Source: Gaetbulibacter saemankumensis DSM 17032
GTDB lineage: Bacteria > Bacteroidota > Bacteroidia > Flavobacteriales > Flavobacteriaceae
Length of the DNA: 64,000 nt
Assembly: GCF_000425645.1 (NCBI RefSeq)
Contig: NZ_KE384430.1
Location: 1,165,492 to 1,229,491 of the forward strand
Direction of reading: 5' to 3'
How positions within the stretch are numbered: position 1 is the stretch's first letter; each line of letters opens with the position of its first letter. The notes beneath the pieces were generated by a model that saw only the letters and a program-made list of their open reading frames with translations, did no database searches and was not told the DNA's origin. The translations under genes and the position numbers were made by a program. Below, in pieces: positions 1-8,944 of this stretch.

Positions 1-1
1 G

Positions 2-154
2 GGAGATGCATTTTGGTCGGGGTTTTTATTTGCTTATGTAAAGGAGAAATCTATTGAAAAATGTTTAGAAGTAGCATTGCAGCTGGCTGCATTAAAACTA
101 CAGAATGTAGGTAGGCTACCAGATAATATTAATATACTTTCAAAATTACTTTAA
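2..154 (+). CDS. PfkB-family sugar kinase, C-terminal fragment (fructokinase-like)
   Basis: The reading frame is open from the left edge to a TAA at 152-154 and encodes the last 50 residues of a protein cut by the window. It begins GDAFWSGFL, which matches the conserved C-terminal signature of the PfkB/ribokinase family (GAGDAF, with the catalytic Asp). The rest is the expected C-terminal helix pair. The stop lies 14 bases before the next start, so the two genes are probably co-transcribed. Next to a sucrose-phosphorylase-like enzyme, the most sensible role is phosphorylation of the released fructose. Substrate is an inference; the family call is firm for so short a piece. Confidence 0.75.
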   Translation, partial: GDAFWSGFLFAYVKEKSIEKCLEVALQLAALKLQNVGRLPDNINILSKLL

Positions 155-168
155 AAAAAACTAATATA

Positions 169-1734
169 ATGTTGGCTAATAATAAAACATTAAATGGTGT
201 AATGCTTAATGCTTACCCTGATAGCATTGGAAATAATTTAAGTGATCTTATTTCCATGTTAAAAAGACCTGAGTTTAGAGATGTTTTTTCTTTATTCTAT
301 GTGCTTCCAACTTTTTTTAATAGTGATTTAGATCGAGGATTTTCAATAATAGATTATAATATAAATACTGAATTAGTATCAAAATCTGATTTGGAAGAAT
401 TAGCGCGATTAAATATTCAATTAAAATTCGATATTGTTCTAAATCATTTGTCAGTTGCGTCACCTCAGTTTAAAGATTTGCTTAAAAATGGAGACTGTTC
501 AAAGTATAAGGATTTTTTTATTGATTGGAATGCCTTTTGGCATGGGCAAGGGGAACTAAATGATGAAGGTATTATTATTCCTAAAACAGAGTTACTCGAT
601 AAATTGTTTATGAGAAAATCGGGATTACCAATTTTAAAGGTGTCATTCCCCGACGGAACCAAAAGACCTTATTGGAATACATTTTATCAGAAAGTAAATA
701 ACGATAATAGCTTTTTAGGGCAAATGGATGTAAATGCAAAATCTGAACTAGTATGGGAGTTTTATGAAGAAACCTTAGCTAAGTTAAAAGGTTATGGATG
801 TAAGATATTAAGATTGGATGCTTTCGCATATTTGCATAAAGAAGTAGGAGAATCTAACTTTTTTAATAAGCCAGGGACATGGAACTACTTAGAAAAGATT
901 AAAAACATTGCAGATAAAAATAGTTTACAGCTGTTACCAGAAATACATGCGGAGTATGGACTTAATCTTCATAATGAGGTAGCTAAAGAAGGGTACCAAA
1001 TTTACGATTTTTTTCTGCCAGGATTAATGATTCATACACTTGAAACAGGAGATAATCAAGCCTTAATGGTATGGGTTAATGAAATTATTAATAAAGGTTA
1101 TAAAACAGTAAATATGTTAGGCTGCCATGATGGAATTCCAGTTCTAGATTTAAAAGGAAAAGAAATAGACGGTGTATTTTATAAGGGGTTGTTGGATGAT
1201 AATGAGATTGAAAACATAATGAATGTTATTTTAGAACGTGGTGGACGAATAAAAAATTTATACAATGCTGAAGGTAAAAAGATTTCATATTATCAAGTAA
1301 ATGCTACCTTTTATAGTGCTTTGGGTGAGAATGACAAGAAATTATTGTTAGCCCGAGCTATTCAAATGTTTATGCCAGGTATTCCACAAGTTTGGTATTT
1401 AGATTTGTTCGTTGGTAAAAATGATTATGAAGCTGTTAATAGAGCAGGTGATGGTGGTCATAAAGAAATTAATAGAACAGCCCTATCAATGGAAGATATC
1501 GAATCAGGATTGAAAAAAGAAGTTGTATTAAATCAACTAAAGCTACTCAAATTAAGAAATACCTCAATGGCGTTTTCCGGCAGTATTAAGGTAAATGAAA
1601 GCGATTCAAAGCAGATTGATATTTTATGGGAAAATAAAAATGAAAGGGCCCATTTAAAGGCAAGTCTCAAATCTTTTCAATTCATCATAGATTATACTGA
1701 ACAAGGGGTAAATAAGATTATTAATTTTAATTAA
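169..1734 (+). CDS. GH13_18 sucrose phosphorylase-like enzyme
   Basis: 521-residue cytoplasmic enzyme without a signal peptide. The sequence follows sucrose phosphorylase from end to end: an LNAYPDSIG start, an NHLS block, then the three GH13 catalytic residues, the nucleophile Asp217 in RLDAFAY, the acid/base Glu258 in LPEIHAEYG, and Asp321 in GCHDGIP, followed by MPGIPQVWY and GKNDYE. Family GH13_18 enzymes split sucrose, sucrose 6F-phosphate, glucosylglycerol or glucosylglycerate with phosphate to give glucose 1-phosphate. The length is close to the roughly 500 residues usual for the family. The upstream PfkB kinase fits fructose release, so sucrose phosphorylase is my first choice, but the specificity residues cannot be settled by eye. 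Confidence 0.85.
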   Translation: MLANNKTLNGVMLNAYPDSIGNNLSDLISMLKRPEFRDVFSLFYVLPTFFNSDLDRGFSIIDYNINTELVSKSDLEELARLNIQLKFDIVLNHLSVASPQFKDLLKNGDCSKYKDFFIDWNAFWHGQGELNDEGIIIPKTELLDKLFMRKSGLPILKVSFPDGTKRPYWNTFYQKVNNDNSFLGQMDVNAKSELVWEFYEETLAKLKGYGCKILRLDAFAYLHKEVGESNFFNKPGTWNYLEKIKNIADKNSLQLLPEIHAEYGLNLHNEVAKEGYQIYDFFLPGLMIHTLETGDNQALMVWVNEIINKGYKTVNMLGCHDGIPVLDLKGKEIDGVFYKGLLDDNEIENIMNVILERGGRIKNLYNAEGKKISYYQVNATFYSALGENDKKLLLARAIQMFMPGIPQVWYLDLFVGKNDYEAVNRAGDGGHKEINRTALSMEDIESGLKKEVVLNQLKLLKLRNTSMAFSGSIKVNESDSKQIDILWENKNERAHLKASLKSFQFIIDYTEQGVNKIINFN

Positions 1735-1840
1735 CTTTTAAAGTATTGTAAAATAATTGGAATATTGGCATTAAACCATTACTCAAAAAAAGAGTCTTAG
1801 CTTTTAAAATAATTCAATATCAACTTAATAACTAAAACAA

Positions 1841-2185
1841 ATGACATTTAAAACAATTAAAATGAGTCTTTGCGCTGTGGTACTATTCGCTGGTGTTCAA
1901 TTAAGCGCTGCACAGCAAAATTCCGGCAACAAACGTACACCAGAAAAAATGTTTGCCAGTCTTGATGCCGATGAGGATGGCATGGTGACTCTTGAAGAAT
2001 TTAAAAGCAAGAAGAGAAAAAATGAAGTGCCTGTAGAACGTCTGGAAAAGATGTTTAAAAGAATGGATGCCAATGCAGATGGAACGCTTACCTTAGAGGA
2101 ATATCAGAAAGCTATGGAAAAACGCAAAGAGCAAGCGCAAAAAATGAAAAAGCGTAAAGAAGCTGAAAATGAAAGTGAAGATTAA
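1841..2185 (+). CDS. Secreted EF-hand protein
   Basis: 114 residues with an N-terminal signal peptide ending near AAQQ (about residue 25). Two calcium-binding EF-hand loops follow: DADEDGMVTLEE at about residues 42-53 and DANADGTLTLEE at about 76-87. Both keep the Asp/Asn ligands at loop positions 1, 3 and 5, the central Gly and the Glu at position 12. The C-terminal tail is strongly charged (Lys, Glu, Arg). It is probably a periplasmic or exported calcium-binding protein of unknown partner. A strong terminator follows directly. Confidence 0.8.
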   Translation: MTFKTIKMSLCAVVLFAGVQLSAAQQNSGNKRTPEKMFASLDADEDGMVTLEEFKSKKRKNEVPVERLEKMFKRMDANADGTLTLEEYQKAMEKRKEQAQKMKKRKEAENESED

Positions 2186-2200
2186 TAATTAAACTATAAA

Positions 2201-2232
2201 AAAAGACTCAAATAACTTTGAGTCTTTTTTTT
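2201..2232. terminator. Bidirectional intrinsic terminator
   Basis: Arms AAAAGACTCAAA and TTTGAGTCTTTT (2201-2212 and 2217-2228) close a 4-base loop and run into a T tract. The A run on the left side provides a T tract for the opposite strand, so the hairpin can end both the EF-hand gene and the converging exporter operon. Confidence 0.85.
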
Positions 2233-2262
2233 ATATCATTTTTTAAAGTAAGCTTAACCGTT

Positions 2263-3309
2263 TTAAGCGTCTTCCGATGTATTTACCCAATACACATATA
2301 GTCTGTACATAAGGGCAAGTACTACCGTTCCCACAAATAACCCTATTATGCCATGAAGCATAACGCCTCCTATAGCGCCTAAAAATATAATAACGGTTGG
2401 TGTTTCCAGACCTTTAGATAGTAACACCGGTTTGAGAAAGTTATCTACCAGAGAAACCGCTATTATATATATGGTAAATATAAGGTTAGCTGTTCCGTTA
2501 TCTGATACGGAATACATAACTATAATGGGTGGAATAATGGCTAATGTAACAGGCAACTGTACAATGGCGGCAAATAAAATAAGTAAACTAAAAAGCCCTG
2601 CTGCAGGCAAACCAAATAGTTTAAATCCTATAAAACTTAGTAAGCTTTGAATAATTGCCACTAATAAAATGCCTTTTACCACACTTCTAATGGTATTACG
2701 TGACATAATGACGAGATCCTCGCCATCTTTGCCTACCAGTTTTTCCGATAATTTAATAACGCTTTTATATTGTCCGTCGGCGCTATGCATAAAGACCACC
2801 GCAATGATTAATGATACAATTAACAGAACCAGTGTTCCCATAATACCTAAAAAGCTACTAATAATACCTTCTCCTTTATCCAGGATAAAATCTTTATGAT
2901 TGGACGCGTAGGATTCTAAATCTTCAGAAGCATTTTTCCATTGCTTGTATATTTTATCACCCATAGGCCAATCCTTAACTTTTTCTGTGGGTGGCACAAT
3001 AACCAGAGTGTCGTCTTTTATTTGCTGTATGGTTTTAGAGGTGCTATCTATAACCGAACTAAACAAAGAATAGGTTGGTATGGCAATCAAAGCCACCGCA
3101 ACTATGGTCAGGATTGTAGATGCTAATTTTTTTCGCTTCTCACCAACCAGAGCGACTATTTTTTGATGTAGGGGGTAAATGGCTACGGCTAAAATAACCG
3201 CCCATGCGAGAACGCCTAAAAAGGGTTTCACTAAGAGCGCAGCCCATAAAATGAGTAAGGCCAAAATTAAAATTCTAATAAATAATGTTGTAGTGGTTTT
3301 ACTTGTCAT
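2263..3309 (-). CDS. AI-2E family transporter (PF01594)
   Basis: 348-residue integral membrane protein with about eight hydrophobic segments: two at the N-terminus (residues about 8-48), one near 60-85, one near 155-175, and a dense block from about 205 to 340. A soluble stretch between about 90 and 150 separates them, which is the PF01594 arrangement (YdiK/TqsA/PerM group). The family was named for autoinducer-2 export, but many members have other or unknown substrates. It is the last gene of a minus-strand operon, 11 bases after the outer-membrane factor, and may simply be co-transcribed. Confidence 0.8.
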   Translation of the reverse strand: MTSKTTTTLFIRILILALLILWAALLVKPFLGVLAWAVILAVAIYPLHQKIVALVGEKRKKLASTILTIVAVALIAIPTYSLFSSVIDSTSKTIQQIKDDTLVIVPPTEKVKDWPMGDKIYKQWKNASEDLESYASNHKDFILDKGEGIISSFLGIMGTLVLLIVSLIIAVVFMHSADGQYKSVIKLSEKLVGKDGEDLVIMSRNTIRSVVKGILLVAIIQSLLSFIGFKLFGLPAAGLFSLLILFAAIVQLPVTLAIIPPIIVMYSVSDNGTANLIFTIYIIAVSLVDNFLKPVLLSKGLETPTVIIFLGAIGGVMLHGIIGLFVGTVVLALMYRLYVYWVNTSEDA

Positions 3310-3320
3310 TTTTATATGTT

Positions 3321-4691
3321 TTACATGTTAGTCTGAGTCCATCCACCGCCTAATGCCAGGTATAATTTAACGATAGATTGTAAGTATAGCTTATAGCTTT
3401 CGGAAGCATTTAACTGGGCATTAAACAGAGAGGTTTGCAGGTTAATAAACTCTAAAAAAGAAGTCACCCCTTCATTATATCGTACCCAGGATAAATTTAA
3501 TGCTTCCTGAGACAGCTGTAATTGGGTTTGTCTTATTTGATATTCCTGATGGTAGGTGTCTATAGCTATTAAGGCATCTTCAACTTCCTGAAAGGCCAGA
3601 AGGTAGGATTGTTTGTATTCGTTTACCAGCTGATTGTATATTTCTTCTTCAAGTTGAATAGTATTTTTGATGCGGTTATTATTAAAAATGGGGCCTAATA
3701 AATTACCTGTTAACGTACTAAACAATAAGCTGGGTTTGGTAAGTTGTGCTCCCAGATCGAGCGATATGGTAAAATTAGGGTAATTAAGAGCTTCGGTAGC
3801 ACCAATAACAGCAAGTTGTGCTTTTAGTTTTCGTTCTGCAATTAAAATGGATGGGCGTCGTCTTAATAATTCAACAGGAACCCCTGCCGGAAAATCTGAT
3901 GAAAATACCTGTTCCTGTAAAGCTAATCCTCGTGGTATTGATTTTGGCGTAGCCCCTAAAAGGATACTTAGGGCATGTTCCAGTTGAGCTCTGGAACGAA
4001 ATAAAGCCTGTAAGGTCACTTCGGCTTCCTGTTGGTTAATGATCACCTGATTTAAATCGACTTTAGAAACAAAACCACCATCGTAGCGGGCTTCTATAAC
4101 ATCCTTAAATTCGGTTAATGAACTAATCATGTTTTCAGCAACTATAATTTTATTATCTACATCCCGCAAAGTGAAATAGATAGAGGCTATTTGAGTAACC
4201 AAGGTAGCCTGCACCTCATTGCTGGCCATTTCTGTTGCCAGATAAGCTTGCAAAGCGGCTTCGTTTTGATTTTTAATTCTTCCCCATACATCCAGAGTAT
4301 AAGACACATTGGCGGCAGCAAGGGCATTTTGTGTGGTATTGGAAGCGATGGAAGTTTTAGTAATATCGCCGGTTATACCGTAATTAATACTCGGGTATAA
4401 TTGAGCCTGCGCTATTTCTAACTGCAGCTGTGATTGTTTTATTAAACTTACGGTGTTTTTTAATGGGTAATTGTTGTTAAGTCCTTCCTCTATTAATGCA
4501 ACCAGGGTCGTATCGTTAAAGATGCGCCACCAGGAGCTGTTGGCAAAGATTAAAGTATCCGTGGAACTGGCATTTCTATATTTTGAAACGTCATCTATTT
4601 GAGGAGCAACATAGGTCTTATTGATGTGGCAAGAAGAGAGCCCTAAAAAAACAGTGAAAATGAAACTATATATGAGGTGTTTTTTAATCAT
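3321..4691 (-). CDS. Outer-membrane factor lipoprotein (TolC/OprM/NodT family)
   Basis: 456 residues from the ATG at 4691. A lipobox LGLSSC puts the lipidated Cys at residue 21. The body has two repeated OEP units typical of trimeric outer-membrane exit ducts, with YPSINYGITGD and YPNFTISLDLG at equivalent places. A longer frame reaches back to 4745 but would add 18 residues in front of the signal peptide. The ATG at 4691 overlaps the upstream stop by 8 bases (ATGATTAA), a translational-coupling arrangement. It serves as the outer-membrane channel for the HlyD adaptor and DUF2955 protein encoded upstream. Confidence 0.9.
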   Translation of the reverse strand: MIKKHLIYSFIFTVFLGLSSCHINKTYVAPQIDDVSKYRNASSTDTLIFANSSWWRIFNDTTLVALIEEGLNNNYPLKNTVSLIKQSQLQLEIAQAQLYPSINYGITGDITKTSIASNTTQNALAAANVSYTLDVWGRIKNQNEAALQAYLATEMASNEVQATLVTQIASIYFTLRDVDNKIIVAENMISSLTEFKDVIEARYDGGFVSKVDLNQVIINQQEAEVTLQALFRSRAQLEHALSILLGATPKSIPRGLALQEQVFSSDFPAGVPVELLRRRPSILIAERKLKAQLAVIGATEALNYPNFTISLDLGAQLTKPSLLFSTLTGNLLGPIFNNNRIKNTIQLEEEIYNQLVNEYKQSYLLAFQEVEDALIAIDTYHQEYQIRQTQLQLSQEALNLSWVRYNEGVTSFLEFINLQTSLFNAQLNASESYKLYLQSIVKLYLALGGGWTQTNM

Positions 4692-5712
4692 TCGATAGTT
4701 TTGGATTATTAAAGGTGTTAACAATAAGCGATACGAGCACCACATAAATTATGGCAATACTAACCTGTATTAAACGCCCCCAAACCGTATTGCCCGCCTC
4801 GCTGGTAGATGTGGAAATGGTGCCCATAATAACAAAAAAGGCATTAAAGCCACTTTTGTATATAGGCGCCTTTTTATCGTTAGAATACAAATGGATAACA
4901 AAATAAAAGGCAACATTTATGGTTAAAAGTATATACAAGACGTAACTGGGGGCAATGACTAAAATATTATACACTAAAATACCGGCCAATCCTCCTAAGA
5001 TGTTTGCAATAACAAAAACGATGGCTTTTTTCGATTCATGAATAAAAGGATCGAAACTTAAAAGCATAACATAAACCAAAGTTAAAATAGCCACCGTGGC
5101 GTTTAATAAATAACATACAAATACAAAGGGGAATACCACGAACAGGCCGTTTAAAGCCATCTTGTCTAAGTTTATTTTGTCGAAGACATTCGATGTGGCT
5201 TTATTAATGGTGATATCTTCCTGAGGTGTTAGAGGGAATATGAAAAATGCTATTCGAGTGGTTATATAGGCTATAATTAAATTAAAAAGGAGGGCTAATA
5301 ATACAACACTTCCTAAGGCACTGGCTTTTAAACTTACAAAGGGAATGAGAACGGCAAGTATTAAAAAAAGCAAGCGTATCATTTGAGGGATTTGCACCAT
5401 CCGAAAGGACCAAAAAATAATTAATCCTAAAACCAGAAGTACCACCACAGGGTAGTCAATTAAATTCTTTCCTATAATAACTCCAAAATACCCCAAAATA
5501 AAGAGTCCGAATACAAGGATAATTTCAGTCTTTAGGCCTAAGGGTTTCTTATTAGGCTGTAAAAACATAAGTGTAAATATGGCGGTCACGTGCGGAACTA
5601 AATATCCCAGAGAGGTAGCCACAATTAAAGCAAAAGTTACGCCGAAAACACAACGCAGTATGGGTATGTTAGCTTCGGTGTCTCTGTAAAATAGTTTTGC
5701 CTTATCGAACAT
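4684..5712 (-). CDS. DUF2955/FUSC-like inner-membrane transporter
   Basis: 342 residues, almost entirely hydrophobic, with about ten predicted membrane segments in two groups (about residues 20-160 and 195-335) around a short cytosolic loop with FPLTPQED. The pattern resembles the DUF2955 family, which is related to fusaric-acid-resistance proteins and typically sits beside HlyD adaptors, as here. It would be the inner-membrane pump of a three-part exporter. It overlaps the adaptor gene by 11 bases and the outer-membrane factor by 8, so the three are probably made in fixed proportion. Substrate unknown; aromatic acids are a guess from relatives. Confidence 0.75.
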   Translation of the reverse strand: MFDKAKLFYRDTEANIPILRCVFGVTFALIVATSLGYLVPHVTAIFTLMFLQPNKKPLGLKTEIILVFGLFILGYFGVIIGKNLIDYPVVVLLVLGLIIFWSFRMVQIPQMIRLLFLILAVLIPFVSLKASALGSVVLLALLFNLIIAYITTRIAFFIFPLTPQEDITINKATSNVFDKINLDKMALNGLFVVFPFVFVCYLLNATVAILTLVYVMLLSFDPFIHESKKAIVFVIANILGGLAGILVYNILVIAPSYVLYILLTINVAFYFVIHLYSNDKKAPIYKSGFNAFFVIMGTISTSTSEAGNTVWGRLIQVSIAIIYVVLVSLIVNTFNNPKLSND

Positions 5713-6787
5713 AGGATAGTATGGACATTATATGAATACGAACACTCGCTAAAAAATTCAATAACCAGTTATTACCGGTATAAACCACAACTTCTACCTG
5801 GCTGCCTTGTCGCAGTTTGTGCATGATTTCGGTATCTTCTATTTCAAGAATTACAGGAAACCGTTGCGGGTCTCTTAACCATCCCTGAACACCAGACACT
5901 GTTGGTAAATCTCCAACGTTTGTTTTATCTGTGCTCACCCCGTAAGCAATACTGCTTACTTTGCCTTTGTATACTTTGCCCGGTGCGATATCAAAAATCA
6001 GGTCGGCTTCATCACCCAGGCTTATATTGGAGATATTGTTTTCCTTTAAATTAGCCTGAATCCACATGGTATTGTTAGAAACTAAAGTGACCATAGATTT
6101 ACCGGCACCGGCGAAATAGCCCACTTCAACATTAAAACTTTCAATAATACCATCCGATGGGGCCATAATTACAGTATTAGCTAATTCCCATTGCGCTTTT
6201 TCCAATCTGCTTAATACCGATTTTATATTGGGGTTGTTACCGTCTGTTGGGCCTAGAGCTGCCAGTTCCTTATCCAATCCGGCTTTTGCAGACGCGACTT
6301 GCTCAATGGCTCCTAAATAAGACGCTTCAGAAAAATCTTTGTCGCGCTCAGAGAGGGCGCCCTTATTTTGTGCTATAACCCGTTGTGTGCGTTTCCAGTT
6401 TTTCGTCGCACGGTCTAAACTTACTTTTGCTTTGCTTAATCTGGCTGTAGCGGCTTTTATAGATGATTCTCCGGCACTTATAGATTGTAAAACTTTTTCA
6501 AGATCGCTTTCGGCAATGTCAACAGCTATTTTATAAGGCGTTTGATTTATTACAAATAAGGTGTCTCCTTGTTTTACTTCAGAATGCAAGCCCACATTCA
6601 CCTTCGTTACATAACCATTTACCATGGGTGCTACAGGAAGTATAAGTCCTTTTACCCGAGCCTGATCCGTGTTGGGTGTAATTCGATCGGAAGCGACATA
6701 CCAGATGAAAAATATAAATGTAACGAGGAGGGTTATGAAACTCCATTTCTTTACAGAAGGTATTCTTTTCTTTTTCGATTTCGTCAT
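5702..6787 (-). CDS. HlyD/EmrA-type membrane fusion protein
   Basis: 361 residues. A short basic cytosolic start (KSKKKR) precedes one membrane anchor at about residues 15-33. Then come the first half of a lipoyl/barrel-sandwich domain (VAPMVNGYVTKVNVG, ending near residue 80), a long helical hairpin at about 85-200, the second lipoyl half (MAPSDGIIESFNVEVG) and a beta-barrel domain. This is the adaptor layout that joins an inner-membrane pump to a TolC-like duct. The start overlaps the upstream channel gene by 4 bases. Confidence 0.9.
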   Translation of the reverse strand: MTKSKKKRIPSVKKWSFITLLVTFIFFIWYVASDRITPNTDQARVKGLILPVAPMVNGYVTKVNVGLHSEVKQGDTLFVINQTPYKIAVDIAESDLEKVLQSISAGESSIKAATARLSKAKVSLDRATKNWKRTQRVIAQNKGALSERDKDFSEASYLGAIEQVASAKAGLDKELAALGPTDGNNPNIKSVLSRLEKAQWELANTVIMAPSDGIIESFNVEVGYFAGAGKSMVTLVSNNTMWIQANLKENNISNISLGDEADLIFDIAPGKVYKGKVSSIAYGVSTDKTNVGDLPTVSGVQGWLRDPQRFPVILEIEDTEIMHKLRQGSQVEVVVYTGNNWLLNFLASVRIHIMSILSYVR

Positions 6788-7221
6788 TTTTTAATTTTTT
6801 TATAAATATTCTCGATTAATGAATACATCATGGCGGTAGACCACCCTATGAGTAAAATGCCGTTAATAGCTTCTATGCCGGATAATAATCGCCAATGAGA
6901 CGTTAGTGTGATATCCCCATATCCCAGAGTTGTAAAGGTTACCATTGAGAAATATACCGATTCAGAAAAACTTGAAAATTCAGTAGATGTCTGCGGAATG
7001 TAATAATAAAAAGAGGCCCAGATTAGCGCATGTAACGTGTGTATCGTGGTGAAAAGAAGAAAGGAGAATAGTAAATCTTTTAAAATTCTTTTATTCGTAA
7101 TATCGTTTTCTCCTTTTAGTGTGGCTGCAATTTTTCGAAGCCATAAAATGTTGCCAAAAGCTTGTATTACTAAATTAATCGCGATAATAATCGATCCTAC
7201 AAGTATTATTTTTATGATCAT
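6784..7221 (-). CDS. Two-pore-domain type potassium channel-like protein (Ion_trans_2)
   Basis: 145 residues. Membrane segments lie at about 4-22, 49-73 and 112-132, and a pore loop carries the canonical K+ selectivity filter TLGYGD at residues 98-103 (TFTTLGYGD). No ligand-binding or RCK domain is present. It is the first gene of the exporter operon and overlaps the HlyD start by 4 bases. Why a K+ channel is coupled to an efflux system is not known; a role in compensating charge or membrane potential is only inference. Confidence 0.85.
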   Translation of the reverse strand: MIIKIILVGSIIIAINLVIQAFGNILWLRKIAATLKGENDITNKRILKDLLFSFLLFTTIHTLHALIWASFYYYIPQTSTEFSSFSESVYFSMVTFTTLGYGDITLTSHWRLLSGIEAINGILLIGWSTAMMYSLIENIYKKIKK

Positions 7222-7595
7222 AATTTAGTACTGTAAATGAGTTGGTTCATTACGTTAGTTTTTTATATCAGGAGCTAATACCTTGTTAGGTTTGGTACAA
7301 CTAATTTAGTAATTTAAAGTCAAGGTTTTAAATTAATTAGAGATTTTTGAATCAGAAAATTAATGAAGTGAGGGCTTCTCGATTTGAAAAAGCATTATTA
7401 ATAGATCTATGTATCTGTTTGTTTTTAAATATATAGATATAGAATTTGATAAAAATAGTAGAGACTGGTGATAAAACAAACCAGGTAAAAAAAAGGGCAT
7501 TACTTTAGCCTGCACATGGCTGTTTTATACCATCGCTTATAATTGGTTGGTTTTGGATGAAACTTAGAGCGACAATGAATGTGTTTAAGTAATTT
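7222..7595. other. Intergenic stretch, 374 bases, no supported gene
   Basis: It lies between two minus-strand genes and should hold the promoter of the exporter operon near 7222-7300. A lone plus-strand TAGGTTTG box occurs at 7287-7294 with no obvious gene after it. Around 7500-7595 both strands are open for about 30 codons and base composition is less AT-rich, but neither frame has a start and a recognisable product. I see no strong hairpin terminator. Confidence 0.4.
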
Positions 7596-8690
7596 CTAAG
7601 GTGTCACCTGTTTTTTTAAGCCAACATTTATTTTTCTCAATCCCTTAATGGTGGCATAGCGTATTTTTTCTTTATGAAGGACCCAGCCTCCTATAGCTCC
7701 CAGAAAACTCCCTATCACAATTTCGTAAAAACGCAGGGAAATGAGTTCGGTTGGGTTGCCCATTTCAGGTGTTGAAGCTTCTGATAATAATATGGCAAGA
7801 GGCGTAATAAAAATGACCGCCAAAGCATAATTTCTAACAATTAACATTTCAACAATCATAATTAATGCAATAATAAACAGGCAAATCATTAAGTGGGTTT
7901 CAACAAAGCTTAAAAATAACCAGCATAGCCCTAAGCCTATAAACGTTCCAAAGATTCTTTGAAACGTACGTTGCCAGATGTTATAAAGGCTTGCACCCTG
8001 CATCACTGCCGCACAGGAAATAGTGATCCAGTAAGGGTATTGTATTTCCATAATAAACCCAATAGCCAGGGTTATAGCCATAAAACCACCAAGAATAATA
8101 GCTTCCCAGAAATCTGCCAGTTGATTTTTACTTAATAGCGGGACCACTATATTTTCCTTGTTTCTTAATACTCTGGCCGAAATCATGAGAGTGTAGGTTA
8201 AAGCGATGAAAGCACTAAACATAGTACCTAAAGCAATTAAACCTACCTTGAAAGGTACCGAGGTTAAATTATGAGGCTGGCAAACAGATAAGGCTGCTAT
8301 TAATATAAAAAACAAACTTCCCGGGGCATTCGCTTTGTAGTACAAAATAATCCAATGAACTACTATGGAAAACAATCCGAGACTTATAACTGCGGCTGTT
8401 TTACTAAAACTAAAAAACTGTCCAATAGTAAACGATATTAAAAATCCGAAGGAGCAAATTAATATAGTACTTATACGGTTGGTTACGGCTCCACTAAATG
8501 GTAGGTATAAAATCACCAATCCACCCAGACAGGCCATTAACCCATAGGTTAACTGGTTGTAATGCCAGCCAGATAAAAGTGGCACCCCAACGCATACAGC
8601 AGTTAGTAACGGCGCATGCCAGGTTCTGCTAGACTCATTTATTTCTATAAGTAAACGAAGTTCCTTAAGGATCTTTTTTAATAAATTCAT
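7596..8690 (-). CDS. FUSC-family inner-membrane protein
   Basis: 364 residues with two blocks of five to six closely spaced membrane segments (about residues 22-175 and 195-345). Motifs of the FUSC/YccS/aromatic-acid-exporter group are visible: YPYWITISCAAVMQG followed by QRTFQRIFGTFIGL, which resembles the conserved second half of these proteins. It lacks the large cytosolic domain of YccS, as many short Bacteroidota members do. Probably an exporter of small aromatic or organic acids, but unproven. It is separate from the exporter operon downstream (374-base gap). Confidence 0.75.
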   Translation of the reverse strand: MNLLKKILKELRLLIEINESSRTWHAPLLTAVCVGVPLLSGWHYNQLTYGLMACLGGLVILYLPFSGAVTNRISTILICSFGFLISFTIGQFFSFSKTAAVISLGLFSIVVHWIILYYKANAPGSLFFILIAALSVCQPHNLTSVPFKVGLIALGTMFSAFIALTYTLMISARVLRNKENIVVPLLSKNQLADFWEAIILGGFMAITLAIGFIMEIQYPYWITISCAAVMQGASLYNIWQRTFQRIFGTFIGLGLCWLFLSFVETHLMICLFIIALIMIVEMLIVRNYALAVIFITPLAILLSEASTPEMGNPTELISLRFYEIVIGSFLGAIGGWVLHKEKIRYATIKGLRKINVGLKKQVTP

Positions 8691-8743
8691 AGTTGTTTTC
8701 TAATATGGCCGTAAGCCATAGTATTCTGTGGAATTTTAATCTG

Positions 8744-8751
8744 CAAAGATA
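8744..8751 (-). promoter_or_regulatory. Bacteroidota -7 promoter box for the FUSC gene
   Basis: On the minus strand this reads TATCTTTG, a perfect TAnnTTTG box, about 54 bases before the FUSC start. No clear TTTG -33 element is present, only a T-rich stretch. Confidence 0.4.
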
Positions 8752-8928
8752 CCACTTTCGTTGTTATAATTATAAAGCCATCTACGCTTGAATATGGTGT
8801 TTGGATCTTGTTGTGTTGGTTTTAATTAGTTGGTAAACAATATCTTGCGTGTTTTTGTCAGGAGGGGTGCGGTTTAAGGCTTAAGTGTGAAATCTCTGTT
8901 AAAAATCATTAAAGTTTTCAGAATTTCG

Positions 8929-8936
8929 TACATTTG
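8929..8936 (+). promoter_or_regulatory. -7 box directly upstream of the HYC_CC_PP gene
   Basis: TACATTTG matches TAnnTTTG and ends only 8 bases before the ATG at 8945, so a transcript from it would have almost no leader. No good -33 element is seen. Confidence 0.35.
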
Positions 8937-8944
8937 AGATAATT

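Noticed and set aside
4692-4745. Upstream extension of the outer-membrane factor gene
   Set aside because: The lipoprotein signal begins at the ATG at 4691, which overlaps the upstream stop as coupled genes do.
7499-7595. Open frames on both strands after the FUSC stop, including a plus-strand frame with hydrophobic residues (CTWLFYTIAYNWLV)
   Set aside because: Neither has a start codon in place or a recognised product. They could be a decayed remnant, but there is no evidence for it.
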